A DNA stretch of 64,000 bases from CAVPUA01 sp963708805 (GCA_963708805.1 CAVPUA010000003.1:124001-188000); one strand, 5' to 3'. Shown: positions 30,094 to 38,949, counted from the first letter of the stretch. The notes: generated from the sequence alone by a model not told the origin. Program-made: numbers and translations.

Positions 30094-30444
30094 ATGTCCA
30101 GCACCGTTTTCGGCGTCGGTTTCGACGCCCGGGACGCCCACGCCATCGCCACCTTCTGGGCCCAGGTCCTCGGCCGCGGAGTCTCTGACGGCGGCAACGC
30201 CGACAACGCCACCGTCGACGCCGATCCGAACGTCGCCGGCTCGCGCATCGGCTTCCACCGGGTGGCCGAAGGCAAGTCGGTCAAGAACCGGATGCACTTC
30301 GACCTCATCACCAGCGAGTTCGACGCCGAGGTCGAACGGCTCACCGCGCTCGGTGCGACCAAGCTCAACGAGGTCAACGCCGGCGCTCACTGGGTGACCT
30401 TCGCCGACCCCGAGGGCAACGAGTTCGACCTCATCGACGGCTGA
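30094..30444 (+). CDS. Glyoxalase/bleomycin-resistance (VOC) fold protein
   Basis: 116 residues, GGAG 5 nt before ATG 30094. VFGVGFDARDAHAIATFWAQ, GFHRVAEGKSVKNRMHFDL and WVTFADPEGNEFDLIDG are VOC-superfamily hallmarks (Glyoxalase_6-like), with the final E as metal ligand candidate. It is the first gene after the paired operators and is followed 35 nt later by the TetR gene, so it is probably the regulated detoxification or binding protein. Substrate unknown; electrophile-type inducers are suggested by the operator class but not shown. Confidence 0.8.
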   Translation: MSSTVFGVGFDARDAHAIATFWAQVLGRGVSDGGNADNATVDADPNVAGSRIGFHRVAEGKSVKNRMHFDLITSEFDAEVERLTALGATKLNEVNAGAHWVTFADPEGNEFDLIDG

Positions 30445-30478
30445 CGGCCTTCGAGATCACGAACGTAGCGGGAGCCGC

Positions 30479-31066
30479 GTGAGTGCAGCCGGCGGCCCGG
30501 GCAAGCGGTCGGCCCGCGCCCGCTTGCTCGACGCCGCCGATCAGCTGTTCTACGACGAGGGCATCCGGACGGTCGGCGTCGACCGCGTCCTCGAGAAGTC
30601 GGGTGTCGCGCGCGGCTCGCTCTACTACAACTTCGGCGGCAAGGACGACCTCGTCCGTACCTACCTGCACAACCGCCACGCCAAGTGGGCGGCCCGCATC
30701 GACGAGGAGTTGGCGACGGCGGCGACGCCTCGCGACAAGATCCTCGCGATCTTCGACGCCCTCGCCGATCTCTTCGCGCAACCTGGCTTCCGGGGCTGCG
30801 CGTTCATCAACGCCGCCGCCGAAGCCCAGCCCGGCAGCGCCGAGGAGCTCGCCACCAAGGACTTCCGGACGTGGCTGCACGAACTGTTCGGCGCGCTGGT
30901 GCGGACAGCCGACTTTCACGCCCCCGACAAGCTGGCCGCTCAACTGATCATGCTCTACGACGGCGCGAACATCTCGGCCCAGCTCGACCACAACCCCTCC
31001 GTGGCCGGTTCGGCGCGCGACGCCGCGGCCGATCTGCTCGACACGGCGGCGCGGGGAAGCAGCTGA
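30479..31066 (+). CDS. TetR-family repressor
   Basis: GTG 30479 follows GGGAG. 195 residues. HTH: LLDAADQLFYDEGIRTVGVD then RVLEKSGVARGSLYYNFGG, the standard TetR N-terminal domain. The C-terminal part (GFRGCAFINAAAEAQPGSAEE) has a Cys in the ligand domain at about residue 104, as in a broad group of small-molecule and electrophile sensors. It most likely binds the two AGACC-N4-GGTCT sites upstream of the VOC gene and so controls itself too. A further VOC gene starts 59 nt downstream. Confidence 0.85.
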   Translation: MSAAGGPGKRSARARLLDAADQLFYDEGIRTVGVDRVLEKSGVARGSLYYNFGGKDDLVRTYLHNRHAKWAARIDEELATAATPRDKILAIFDALADLFAQPGFRGCAFINAAAEAQPGSAEELATKDFRTWLHELFGALVRTADFHAPDKLAAQLIMLYDGANISAQLDHNPSVAGSARDAAADLLDTAARGSS

Positions 31067-31124
31067 CCTTACCGATAGCCTTGGAGCCGCAGAAGGTGAG
31101 GCGATCGCAGCGAGGAGAACCACG

Positions 31125-31505
31125 ATGCCGGTGCTAGGAGTGGGCGGGATCTTCTTCCGCGCCGAGGATCCCGCCGCGTTGACGGCCTGGTATCGCGACC
31201 ATCTCGGTGTCGGCGCCGGCTGCGCCGCCCCCGACACCGGCCCGGCCGACGAATGGTCGTGGAACACCCAAGGCGGACCGCTCGTGTTCGCACCGTTCGA
31301 CGCTGCGACCGACCACTGGGCGGCGAGCCGGCAATACATGCTCAACCTGCGGGTCAGCGACCTCGCCGGGCTGCTCGAACAGCTCGAGGCCGATGAGATC
31401 GCGGTGACCGTCAACCCCGAATGGGACACACCCGAGACCGGCCGGTTCGCGCGCATACGCGATCCCGAGGGCAACGAGATCGAGTTGTGGGAGCCGCCGG
31501 CCTGA
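31125..31505 (+). CDS. VOC-family (glyoxalase-like) protein
   Basis: 126 residues. VLGVGGIFFRAEDPAALTAW then YRDHLGVG, EWSWNTQGGPLVFAPF and ARIRDPEGNEIELWEPP are the beta-alpha-beta-beta-beta modules of the VOC fold with the terminal Glu. The ATG has GAGGAG about 8 nt upstream. Third gene of the VOC-TetR-VOC group; may be co-transcribed. Converges with the LysR gene (stop 9 nt away). Substrate unknown. Confidence 0.8.
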   Translation: MPVLGVGGIFFRAEDPAALTAWYRDHLGVGAGCAAPDTGPADEWSWNTQGGPLVFAPFDAATDHWAASRQYMLNLRVSDLAGLLEQLEADEIAVTVNPEWDTPETGRFARIRDPEGNEIELWEPPA

Positions 31506-31513
31506 CGGCGACG

Positions 31514-32359
31514 TCAGAGCTGGGTCGCGGTTCGGACGAGCGCGGCGACGGCGGCCGACCGGCTGTGCGGTGGCCAGGCGATGACCGTCATGACGGTCGG
31601 CGCGTCCACCACCGGGATCGCGACCAGGCCCTCGCGCAAGTGGGCGCGGCCGGACTCCGGCATGACGACCGACGCCCGGCCGAGCGCGATCAGTTGGAAG
31701 AGCTGGGTCTGGTCGCGGACGGCCGGCCCCGGACCGTGCGGGGCGGTGCCGTCGCGACCGATCCGGCGCGGCCCCGGCAGACCCGGGATGTCGGTCACCT
31801 CGGCCAGCGTCAGCTGCGGCCGCACCGTCAGCGGATGTCCGGCCGGCAGGACGACGACCTGCCCTTCGGAGCCCAGGATCTCGGTGTCGAGACCGTCGAC
31901 CGGGTCGAAGGGCAGATGCAGCAACGCGACATCGGCCCGACCGTCGTGCAGGACGACCTGCTGGTCGCCCATCGCACAGAGCATGACCTCGACGGGGACG
32001 GCATCCGGCTCAGCGGCATAGGCGCCGAGCAGCTTCGCGAGCAGCTCGCTGGAGGCACCGGACTTGGTCGCGAGGACGATCCCGGTCGAGCCGTCGGCGA
32101 CCGCGGCCCGACGGGTTCGCCGCTCGGCGGCCTCGATCGCGGTCAGCGCCCGGCGTCCCTCGCTCAGCAGCACCGCACCGGCGCCGGTCAGCGCCACTCC
32201 CCGACTCGTCCGCTCGAGAAGGCTCGTACCGAGGCGGTGTTCGAGCTGACGGATCGCCCGTGACAGCGGCGGTTGGGCGATTCCCAGGCGGGCCGCGGCG
32301 TGCCCGAAATGCAGCTCCTCGGCCACGGCGATGAAGTACCGCAGTTCGCGCGTCTCCAC
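31514..32359 (-). CDS. LysR-family transcriptional regulator
   Basis: 281 residues. N-terminal winged HTH: METRELRYFIAVAEELHFGH, AAARLGIAQPPLSRAIRQLE, LLERTSRGVALTGAG. The C-terminal co-inducer domain resembles LysR_substrate. It is divergent from an aldo/keto reductase gene with a strong T-N11-A palindrome in the shared 113-bp region, the usual layout for a LysR activating its divergent target. No frame damage. Confidence 0.9.
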   Translation of the reverse strand: METRELRYFIAVAEELHFGHAAARLGIAQPPLSRAIRQLEHRLGTSLLERTSRGVALTGAGAVLLSEGRRALTAIEAAERRTRRAAVADGSTGIVLATKSGASSELLAKLLGAYAAEPDAVPVEVMLCAMGDQQVVLHDGRADVALLHLPFDPVDGLDTEILGSEGQVVVLPAGHPLTVRPQLTLAEVTDIPGLPGPRRIGRDGTAPHGPGPAVRDQTQLFQLIALGRASVVMPESGRAHLREGLVAIPVVDAPTVMTVIAWPPHSRSAAVAALVRTATQL

Positions 32360-32378
32360 GCCTCCACAGTACGTCGCG

Positions 32379-32393
32379 ATACCCGGCGGGTAT
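32379..32393. promoter_or_regulatory. LysR-type operator candidate
   Basis: ATACCC-GGC-GGGTAT is a perfect interrupted palindrome and fits T-N11-A. It lies 20 nt upstream of the LysR start and about 80 nt upstream of the divergent AKR start. Confidence 0.55.
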
Positions 32394-32472
32394 TGGTCAT
32401 CACCCGATCGGTCTTGGCGCCTGCGCCAGCGCCAGGACGACCATGGAACTACCGACGACTCCAGGAGATCGA

Positions 32473-33498
32473 ATGCGCTACCGCACTCTCGGCCGCACCG
32501 GCATCAAGGTCACTCCGTACGCGCTCGGCGCGATGATGTTCGGTGCGCTCGGCAACCCCGACCACGACGACTGCATCCGGATCATCACCAAGGCCCTCGA
32601 CGCGGGGATCAACTTCGTCGACACCGCCGACCGGTACTCGGCCGGCGAGTCCGAAGAAATCGTCGGCAAGGCGATCAAGGGACGCCGCGACGAGATCGTG
32701 CTGGCCACGAAGTTCTACGGCCCGATGGGTGACGATCCGAACCGGCAGGGCGCGTCGCGGCGTTGGATCATGACGGCGGTCGAGGATTCGCTGCGGCGGT
32801 TGCAGGTCGACCACATCGACCTCTATCAGCTGCACCGGCCGACCCCGGACACCGACATCGACGAGACGCTGTCGGCCCTGACCGACCTCGTCCGCAGCGG
32901 CAAGGTCCGCGCGATCGGCTCGTCGACGATGCCGGCGTCGGAGATGGTCGAGGCCCAGTGGACGTCCGAACGTCGTGGCTTCGAGCGCTTCCGCACCGAA
33001 CAGCCGCCGTATTCGATCTTGAACCGTGGCATCGAGGCTGAGGTGCTGCCCGTCGCGCAGCGCTACGGAATGGGAACGCTGGTGTGGAGCCCGCTCGCGA
33101 AGGGCATGCTCACCGGCCGCATCCGCAAGGGGCAGGACACCGATCTGCGCCGGACTTTCTTCACCAGCTTCAGCGACGAGCCGCGTCTCGACGCCGTCGA
33201 GAAGATCATCCCGCTCGCCGCCGAGGCCGGACTGCCGATGACGCACTTCGCGATGGCGTTCGTGGTCGCGCATCCCGGCGTGACGAGCGCGATCCTCGGC
33301 CCCCGCACGATGGAACAGTTGGACGATCTGCTGGCGGGCGTCGACGTCACGCTGTCCGACGATCTGCTCGATCGCATCGACGACATCGTCCCGCCGGGGA
33401 CCGACGTCGGCGCGCCCGATCAAGCCGCCTACGTTCCACCGGCTCTGCAGTCGGCCGCTCTGCGCCGCCGGCCGGTCGAAGATCGCGGCGTGGCTTGA
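32473..33498 (+). CDS. Aldo/keto reductase
   Basis: 341 residues; AGGAG 7 nt before ATG 32473 (MRYRTLGRTGIKVTPYALG) decides the start over a longer frame from 32443. Tetrad: INFVDTADRYS (Asp, Tyr), IVLATKFYG (Lys), IDLYQLHRPTP (His). NADP site AILGPRTMEQLDDLL. Family members reduce aldehydes and ketones. Probably controlled by the divergent LysR. The sequence ends cleanly just before the MarR-regulated promoter at 33495. Confidence 0.88.
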   Translation: MRYRTLGRTGIKVTPYALGAMMFGALGNPDHDDCIRIITKALDAGINFVDTADRYSAGESEEIVGKAIKGRRDEIVLATKFYGPMGDDPNRQGASRRWIMTAVEDSLRRLQVDHIDLYQLHRPTPDTDIDETLSALTDLVRSGKVRAIGSSTMPASEMVEAQWTSERRGFERFRTEQPPYSILNRGIEAEVLPVAQRYGMGTLVWSPLAKGMLTGRIRKGQDTDLRRTFFTSFSDEPRLDAVEKIIPLAAEAGLPMTHFAMAFVVAHPGVTSAILGPRTMEQLDDLLAGVDVTLSDDLLDRIDDIVPPGTDVGAPDQAAYVPPALQSAALRRRPVEDRGVA

Positions 33499-33543
33499 CG
33501 AATTAGTTGTAGATTGCATAATAGTTATTATGTCTACAACTAA
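33495..33543 (+). promoter_or_regulatory. MarR-type operator overlapping a leaderless promoter
   Basis: TTGACG (33495-33500), 16 bp, CATAAT (33517-33522) make a near-consensus promoter whose +1 would be about 33529-33530, the A of the SDR start codon. The same segment holds a perfect 11-bp inverted repeat, TTAGTTGTAGA (33503-33513) with TCTACAACTAA (33533-33543), around an inner palindrome CATAATA-GT-TATTATG. The MarR gene is the second gene of the operon, so autorepression is likely. Confidence 0.7.
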
Positions 33544-34234
33544 TACAAGGCAACGAGTCCTGCTGATCGGCGCGTCCCGCGGTCTAGGCCTGGCCCTGGC
33601 CCGCGAGTGGGCGCGCGACGGACGCCACGTCGTCGCCACTGTGCGCGGCTCGGCCCGCACCCCGCTGCACGAGCTCGCCGACACATGGCCGGAGTCGATC
33701 GAGATCGAGAACCTCGACGTCACCGAGCCCGCTCAGATCGCGGCGCTGCACGAGCGGTTGGCGCCGCGGACGTTCGACCTCCTGTTCGTGAACGCCGGGG
33801 TGACCAACCAGCCCGAGGGCACCGTCGCCCAGACCTCGACCGACGAGTTCACCCGAGTCATGATCACCAACGCGCTCAGCCCGATGCGGGTCGTCGAGTC
33901 ACTCCAGGACCTCGTCGAGCCGGCGGGCACGATCGGCGTGATGTCGTCGGGTCAGGGCAGCGTGGCCAACAACGAGCGCGGCGGTCACGAGGTCTACCGC
34001 GGCAGCAAGGCCGCGCTCAACACGTTCATGCGCAGCTATGCCGCTCGCACCGGTGACGATCCGCGGACGCTGGTTCTCATGGCGCCGGGGTGGGTGAGTA
34101 CCGAACTCGGCGGCCCGGACGCCCGACTCAGTGTCGACGACAGCATCCCCAATGTGGTCAAGACCCTCGACGCCCTGCAGGGCCGGCCGGGCCTGCACTA
34201 CGTCGACTACCTCGGCCGGACCGTGGCCTGGTGA
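33530..34234 (+). CDS. SDR-family oxidoreductase, C-factor-like
   Basis: 234 residues. Cofactor motif LLIGASRGLGLALAREWARD, NAGV, and catalytic YRGSKAALN (Tyr, Lys). It resembles the short actinobacterial SDRs related to the C-factor / short-chain dehydrogenases. No SD is visible: the ATG is inside the operator and 8 nt after the -10, consistent with a leaderless transcript. Its stop overlaps the MarR start (GTGA). Substrate unknown. Confidence 0.85.
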   Translation: MSTTNTRQRVLLIGASRGLGLALAREWARDGRHVVATVRGSARTPLHELADTWPESIEIENLDVTEPAQIAALHERLAPRTFDLLFVNAGVTNQPEGTVAQTSTDEFTRVMITNALSPMRVVESLQDLVEPAGTIGVMSSGQGSVANNERGGHEVYRGSKAALNTFMRSYAARTGDDPRTLVLMAPGWVSTELGGPDARLSVDDSIPNVVKTLDALQGRPGLHYVDYLGRTVAW

Positions 34235-34647
34235 CCGCGAAGCAGGCCTGGGCGCTGATGCAGCAGTTCGTCGAGTCCCAGAACCGCCGGGCCGAACTGG
34301 CCGAGACGCTGGGCTTCCGTCTGGGCGGTGGCCGGGGCAAGGTCCTCTTCCAGCTTCGCGACGGGCCGCTGACCCTCGGCCAGCTGGCCGATGCCAACGG
34401 CCTGGACGCGCCGTACACGACGCTGGTCGTCGACAAGCTCGAATCCCACGGCCTGGTCGAACGCCGGCCGCATCCCGACGACCGGCGGCGCAAACTGGTC
34501 GCGCTCACGGTCGCCGGACGCACGGCCATCGCGACCGCCGACACCGTGCTGTTGCGGCCGCCGGCGCCGCTCAAGAAGCTCCCCGCGGGCGATCTGGCCC
34601 GGCTGACCGAACTGCTCACCCGCCTCGTCGGGGCCGACGCGCGCTGA
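34231..34647 (+). CDS. MarR-family regulator
   Basis: GTG 34231 overlaps the SDR stop as GTGA and gives 138 residues. The winged helix is visible as LTLGQLADANGLDAPYTTLV, VDKLESHGLVERRPHPDD and RRRKLVALTVAGRTAI. It is coupled to the SDR it probably represses through the palindrome at 33503-33543. It ends 2 nt from the convergent SDR stop. Confidence 0.85.
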   Translation: MTAKQAWALMQQFVESQNRRAELAETLGFRLGGGRGKVLFQLRDGPLTLGQLADANGLDAPYTTLVVDKLESHGLVERRPHPDDRRRKLVALTVAGRTAIATADTVLLRPPAPLKKLPAGDLARLTELLTRLVGADAR

Positions 34648-34649
34648 GA

Positions 34650-35561
34650 TCAACCGGACGGCAGGCGGCGCGCGACCAGCGGGATCTCCTCGCGCATGTC
34701 GGCGAGTACCTCGAACGTCGAGGAATCGAGCACGGTACCGAAATGCTCCGCGAGCTCGTCCATGCTCGCCGGCCGATCACCGGGTGACACCCAGCCCTCG
34801 GCGACCGCGGTGAAGACGCGCGCATAGCGACCGGCGACGGCCGAGATCACCTCGTTGGTCACCGGGCACCGGTCGCTGGCCAGCAACAGCACCAGCGGTG
34901 TCACGTACTCCGGACGCGCCCGCGGACCGAGCGCGCCGAAGACGTCCGCGGCGCCCTGGGTGCGTCCCGGGTTGGTGAGGGCGACCGGAGCGACGGAGTT
35001 GACCCGGATCGCGTGGTCGGCGCCCTCGATCGCCAGTGTGTGCATCAGGCCGACGATGCCCGACTTGGCCGCCGAGTACGACGCCATCGTCCGCATGCCG
35101 AACAGGCCCGCACTCGACGTGATGTTCACGATCCGCCCGCCACCGGCGGCCGCCATCGGCGCGAAGGCGGCGCGGCTGACGAGAAAGGTGCCCAGCACGT
35201 GGACGGCCAGCATGTCGCTCATCTGGGCCGCGGTCTGCTCGGGAAATGGTGCTCCGTTGACGATTCCGGCGTTGTTGACCACGGCGTCCAGGCGGCCGAA
35301 CGACGTCAGGGCCAGCTCGACGAGTGCGTTGGCGTCGGCCTCGATCGCCACCGAACCGACGTGCGCGACCGCCCGCCCGCCGGCCGCCTCGATCTCGTCC
35401 ACGACCGTTTCGGCCAGCGCACGGCCGTCGGGTGCGCGCCCCCGGTCGTTGACCACCACCGCGGCCCCGTGGGCGGCGAACGCGAGCGCGAAGTCGCGGC
35501 CCAGACCGTGCCCGGCGCCGGTGACGATCACCGTCTGACCCTCGAACGACGAAGCGGTCAT
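34650..35561 (-). CDS. SDR-family dehydrogenase, 3-oxoacyl-ACP / 3-hydroxyacyl-CoA type
   Basis: 303 residues, start ATG 35561 with AGGAG 8 nt upstream. VIVTGAGHGLGRDFALAFAA is the NAD(P) motif; VVVNDRGRAPDG resembles the HSD17B4-like multifunctional-enzyme dehydrogenase domain; NNAGIVNGAPF, and catalytic SSAGLFG with YSAAKSGIVGL. It likely acts on acyl-CoA or steroid-like substrates. Divergent from the AttH-like gene with a possible operator between them at 35685-35702. Confidence 0.85.
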   Translation of the reverse strand: MTASSFEGQTVIVTGAGHGLGRDFALAFAAHGAAVVVNDRGRAPDGRALAETVVDEIEAAGGRAVAHVGSVAIEADANALVELALTSFGRLDAVVNNAGIVNGAPFPEQTAAQMSDMLAVHVLGTFLVSRAAFAPMAAAGGGRIVNITSSAGLFGMRTMASYSAAKSGIVGLMHTLAIEGADHAIRVNSVAPVALTNPGRTQGAADVFGALGPRARPEYVTPLVLLLASDRCPVTNEVISAVAGRYARVFTAVAEGWVSPGDRPASMDELAEHFGTVLDSSTFEVLADMREEIPLVARRLPSG

Positions 35562-35684
35562 GGCTGTGACTCCTGACGACGGGGCGCCTTCGGGGCGCGC
35601 GACGATCCGAACCATAGCCACCCCGGCCACCGAGTCGGGCGCCCGTTGACAGGCCCGGCCACTTTTCCTAGCGTGAACAGCCAA

Positions 35685-35702
35685 CAACCAAACGATCGGT
35701 TG
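35685..35702. promoter_or_regulatory. Candidate operator in a divergent promoter region
   Basis: CAACCAAACGATCGGTTG has 5-bp arms (CAACC/GGTTG) around an 8-bp centre, of the size bound by TetR proteins, 44 nt upstream of the 35746 start. No regulator gene is adjacent. Confidence 0.3.
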
Positions 35703-35745
35703 AATAGTGTCATCGCCGCAGCACCGCCAGCCGAAGGCAGGTCCC

Positions 35746-36762
35746 ATGTCCAAGCCCCAAGATCTTCCGCACGCCGTACCCCCTGAGGCGTTCATGCCGT
35801 GGAAGGAGAACTGGTTCTTCGTCGGCGTCGACCCGGCGACCCGCGTCGCGATCTCGTTCCACTGGTCGATGCGGCCACAGTCCGACGAGGGGATCTTCAC
35901 GGCCAAGTTCGCCATCGACGGCGAGGAGTTCCGTCACGTCGGCCGGTCGCCGATCCCCCGTGACATGACCACGCTGCACCCCGTGGCCGACGCCAACCTC
36001 TCGCTCGAGATCGTCGAGCTGGGCCAGCAGTACCGCGTGCGGTTCAGCAACGACGAGATCGACGCCGACGTCCGCTACACCGGGCGCTTCGAGACGTTCG
36101 ACTTCGGCGAGGGCTACGTCAACCCCGGACAGTCGATCTTGGGCGAGGCGGCGCGCACGGTCTATCCCTTCAATCACCAGGAGCAGGGGCTCGACGTCGA
36201 CGGCGTCGTGACGATCAAGCGGCCCGGGTCGGAGCGCACGATCAAGATCGGCGGATGGGCCAGCCGCGACCACTCGTGGGGATTCCGCGACGACCACACG
36301 TTCGTCAGCCACCACTGGATCTGCGCGTCCTTCGAGGACCGCTTCGTCCAGGGCACGGCCATGCACGAACGTTCGTACGACTCGGGCATGAAGTTCGGCG
36401 GCTTCGTCTCGAGCGCGGCCGGCATCGATCCGACCGTCGAACTCGACCTGTCCGAGATCTACTGGACCGAGGACGACTCGGCCCCGCTCCCACCCATCAC
36501 CACCGACGTGAACTACGTGATCACGACCGCCAGCGGCGAGCGGATCCCGATCATCGCGCGGGTGAGCGCCGACTACGGGCGGCTGGACCTCCACTTTCGC
36601 AACAAAGAGCGCACCGAGGCCTACGAGGACCGGCTCATCTACTGCGACTTCATCCAGCCCCTGACCGGCCAGGTCGGCGCCGGTGTGCTGGAACTGGGCA
36701 AGGTGCTGCGCGGGGCGGACGCGGTGGCGCAACTACGTCGACCCGAAGCCGTCGCGCGCTGA
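35746..36762 (+). CDS. AttH/CrtC-like (DUF7064-type) protein
   Basis: 338 residues. MPWKENWFFVGVDPATRVAI, SFHWSMRPQSDEGIF, INGEEF-like FAIDGEEFRHVGRSPIP, and GGWASRDHSWGFRDDHTFVS then HHWICASFED correspond to a family of two lipocalin-like beta domains related to AttH and carotenoid hydratase. The RDHSWG motif is the clearest marker. No signal peptide, so probably cytosolic. In actinobacteria such genes often sit with lipid or steroid catabolic enzymes, in keeping with the divergent SDR. Assignment is from motif memory and moderately sure. Confidence 0.6.
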   Translation: MSKPQDLPHAVPPEAFMPWKENWFFVGVDPATRVAISFHWSMRPQSDEGIFTAKFAIDGEEFRHVGRSPIPRDMTTLHPVADANLSLEIVELGQQYRVRFSNDEIDADVRYTGRFETFDFGEGYVNPGQSILGEAARTVYPFNHQEQGLDVDGVVTIKRPGSERTIKIGGWASRDHSWGFRDDHTFVSHHWICASFEDRFVQGTAMHERSYDSGMKFGGFVSSAAGIDPTVELDLSEIYWTEDDSAPLPPITTDVNYVITTASGERIPIIARVSADYGRLDLHFRNKERTEAYEDRLIYCDFIQPLTGQVGAGVLELGKVLRGADAVAQLRRPEAVAR

Positions 36763-36863
36763 TCCGCGGGGTAGAGCGTCGGCCTTGATCGACATCGCTC
36801 TGGTCGCCAGGTGGCTGTAGCTGCAACACTGACGCCGACACCGCCACCGCCCGGAGGTTCGCC

Positions 36864-37265
36864 ATGCCCGACTTCCCCTCGATCTCGCACGCCGCCATCA
36901 CCGTCAGCGATCTCGACCGCAGCACCCGGTGGTACACGGCCCTGATCGGGTCCGATCCCGTACTCGACGAGGACGAGGCCAAGGGCGCGTACCACCACAC
37001 CGTCTGGGCGTTGGCCGGCGGCCAGCTCTTCGGCCTCCACGCCCACGTCGCCCCGGGCGATGGATCATTCGACGGAAGCAACGTCGGGCTCGACCATCTC
37101 GCCTTCACCTGTGGGACGCGCGGTGAACTCGAACAGTGGCAGAGCCGGCTCGACGAGCTGGGCATCGCGCACAGCGGCATCGACGACCAGCACTACGGTT
37201 CCGGCTTGTCGTTCCGCGACCCCGACGGCGTCGCTCTCGAGTTCTTCGCACCGCCCGGAACCTGA
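36864..37265 (+). CDS. VOC-family (glyoxalase-like) protein
   Basis: 133 residues, GGAGG 8 nt before the ATG. SISHAAITVSDLDRSTRWYT, GVGLDHLAF-like SNVGLDHLAFTCGTRGELEQ, and FRDPDGVALEFFAPPG are the two metal-ligand regions of the VOC fold (His, Glu). One of three VOC genes between 30 and 37.3 kb; the three are not close paralogues. Followed 29 nt later by a hydrolase gene, likely co-transcribed. Confidence 0.82.
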   Translation: MPDFPSISHAAITVSDLDRSTRWYTALIGSDPVLDEDEAKGAYHHTVWALAGGQLFGLHAHVAPGDGSFDGSNVGLDHLAFTCGTRGELEQWQSRLDELGIAHSGIDDQHYGSGLSFRDPDGVALEFFAPPGT

Positions 37266-37294
37266 GCCCGGCCGCAGAACCAGGGTCCGTCGCG

Positions 37295-37882
37295 ATGAGC
37301 GAGGTCGTTCTCTACCACCATGTCCAAGGCATCACCACGGGCTTCTTGGCGTTCGCCGACCAGCTGCGGGCCGCCGGCCACGTCGTTCACACTCCCGATT
37401 TGTTCGACGGTGCCACGTTCGACTCGATCGACGCGGGAATGGACTTCGCCGAGCGGGTTGGCTTCGGTGAACTCATCGGGCGCGGCGTGGACGCCGCCGC
37501 CCAGTTGCCGCGCGACATCGTCTACGCCGGGATGTCGTTCGGAGTCCTACCCGCTCAGAACCTCGCGCAGACCCGCCCCGGCGCGCGTGGAGCTGTCCTC
37601 ATCGACGCCTGCGCCCCGGTCACGACTTTCGGCGAAAGTTGGCCCGCAGGGGTCCCGGTGCAGATCCACGGGATGGACGCCGACGCGTTCTTCGCTGGCG
37701 AAGGCGATATTGACGCAGCCCGGCACATCGTCGCCGACGCCGGCCGCAGCTACCGCGCGGAGCTGTTTCTCTACCCGGGCGACAGACATCTGTTCGCCGA
37801 CGCCAGTTTGGCCTCGTACGACCACACGGCCGCGGACCTCATGACGCGCCGGGTCGTCGCCTTCCTCGACACGATCGACTAA
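37295..37882 (+). CDS. Dienelactone-hydrolase-family protein
   Basis: 195 residues from ATG 37295. Alpha/beta-hydrolase elements: VVLYHHVQGITTGFLAFADQ, AGHVVHTPDLFDGATFDSID, nucleophile elbow YAGMSFGVLPAQN with Ser in place of the classic Cys, and catalytic YPGDRHLFAD with His preceded by Asp. The Ser nucleophile suggests a general carboxylesterase rather than a true dienelactonase. Cytosolic. Confidence 0.8.
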   Translation: MSEVVLYHHVQGITTGFLAFADQLRAAGHVVHTPDLFDGATFDSIDAGMDFAERVGFGELIGRGVDAAAQLPRDIVYAGMSFGVLPAQNLAQTRPGARGAVLIDACAPVTTFGESWPAGVPVQIHGMDADAFFAGEGDIDAARHIVADAGRSYRAELFLYPGDRHLFADASLASYDHTAADLMTRRVVAFLDTID

Positions 37883-37933
37883 CCCCCCTGTCGGCGGGGA
37901 TCTCCCTTCGGCGGCGCCGGTCTTCACGGCAGC

Positions 37934-38860
37934 ATGTCCGCCGATGGCATCCTGTTTTGTGTGCGACTGCAAGCGGTGGTGGACGACGTCGCGACGATTG
38001 TCGACGCGGTGTCTCACTCGCTGGGCCATGAACTGTCGCTGCACAGCGAGCTCGCCGTCGATGTCTACCGGGTGCACCGAGCCGGTGCGGAGCCCGATCT
38101 GGTGGTCCGCGCGTTCGGACCGCTGGTGGAGCGCGACTCGGTGGACGCAGCCGCGCACGTGTTGTACAGGCTGGCCGGCACGCGCTTTCCGGCCGAACGG
38201 TGCCCGACCGACCAACCAGTACTGCCGATCGGTGACGGCCGGCACCTGCTCGTCACCGAGTTCATCGATCGGTCGCCGGCACCGAGTCGGGGGTTCGCTC
38301 TGGCCTGGTGCGCCGGCCTACTCGCCCGGCTGACGATGCAGTCCGGCGCCGATCTCCCGCCCGGAGGTGGTTGGCACCGCCTCGGCTCCACGCCGTCCCG
38401 AGAAATAGACGAGGCGCTTCGCCTCGCCGGGCAGATCGGTTCGTCCGTCGCCGAACTCGCCGACACCCTCGCCGACGCCGACGACGGCGCTGGTCTGCCC
38501 GAAGCGCTGATCCACGCCGACCTGACCCCACCGAATCTCATCCCGCAGGGCGACCAGCGCCCGATCGTCATCGACTGGATCGGCGTCGGACGTGGACCGC
38601 GCGCGTGGCCCTTGGCCTTCCTGTTGTTCGCCGCCGGTCCGCACGGCGCTGCCCGGGGCCTCGAGCGCTATGCCGCCACAATCACGCTGACCGAGGAAGA
38701 ACGCCACCGGCTCCCGGATCTCATGATCGCGCGGCCTTTGACGCTCGACCTGTGGTCGGTGGCGCACGAGCGCATCACGCCCCAGCAGGCAATCGCTCGC
38801 CACCGGGCGCACCGTGCCCGCGCCGCGGCGGTCGCCGGCGCTCTCAGCGCCGCCAGCTGA
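37934..38860 (+). CDS. APH-like phosphotransferase
   Basis: 308 residues. The kinase-like core is visible in VVRAFGPLVERD (Arg in the place of the usual Lys strand), the hinge region LLVTEFIDRSPAPS, catalytic ALIHADLTPPNLIP (HxDxxxxN) and metal-binding IVIDWIGVGRGPRAWPLAFL. Members phosphorylate small hydroxylated molecules or antibiotics, but no specific substrate can be assigned. The start is the first ATG of the frame; there is no clear SD. Confidence 0.75.
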   Translation: MSADGILFCVRLQAVVDDVATIVDAVSHSLGHELSLHSELAVDVYRVHRAGAEPDLVVRAFGPLVERDSVDAAAHVLYRLAGTRFPAERCPTDQPVLPIGDGRHLLVTEFIDRSPAPSRGFALAWCAGLLARLTMQSGADLPPGGGWHRLGSTPSREIDEALRLAGQIGSSVAELADTLADADDGAGLPEALIHADLTPPNLIPQGDQRPIVIDWIGVGRGPRAWPLAFLLFAAGPHGAARGLERYAATITLTEEERHRLPDLMIARPLTLDLWSVAHERITPQQAIARHRAHRARAAAVAGALSAAS

Positions 38861-38949
38861 GCCCACCGTCCGTCGTGACGGGACCAAATCCTCTGTCACC
38901 GGTGCGCCAAGGAGCGCACGCTCGAGACACAACGACGGCGGGAGCCAGA

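Noticed and set aside
29932..30444. Longer start for the VOC protein with an N-terminal extension
   Set aside because: The extension would span the promoter and both operators. ATG 30094 has a good SD and gives the normal VOC start.
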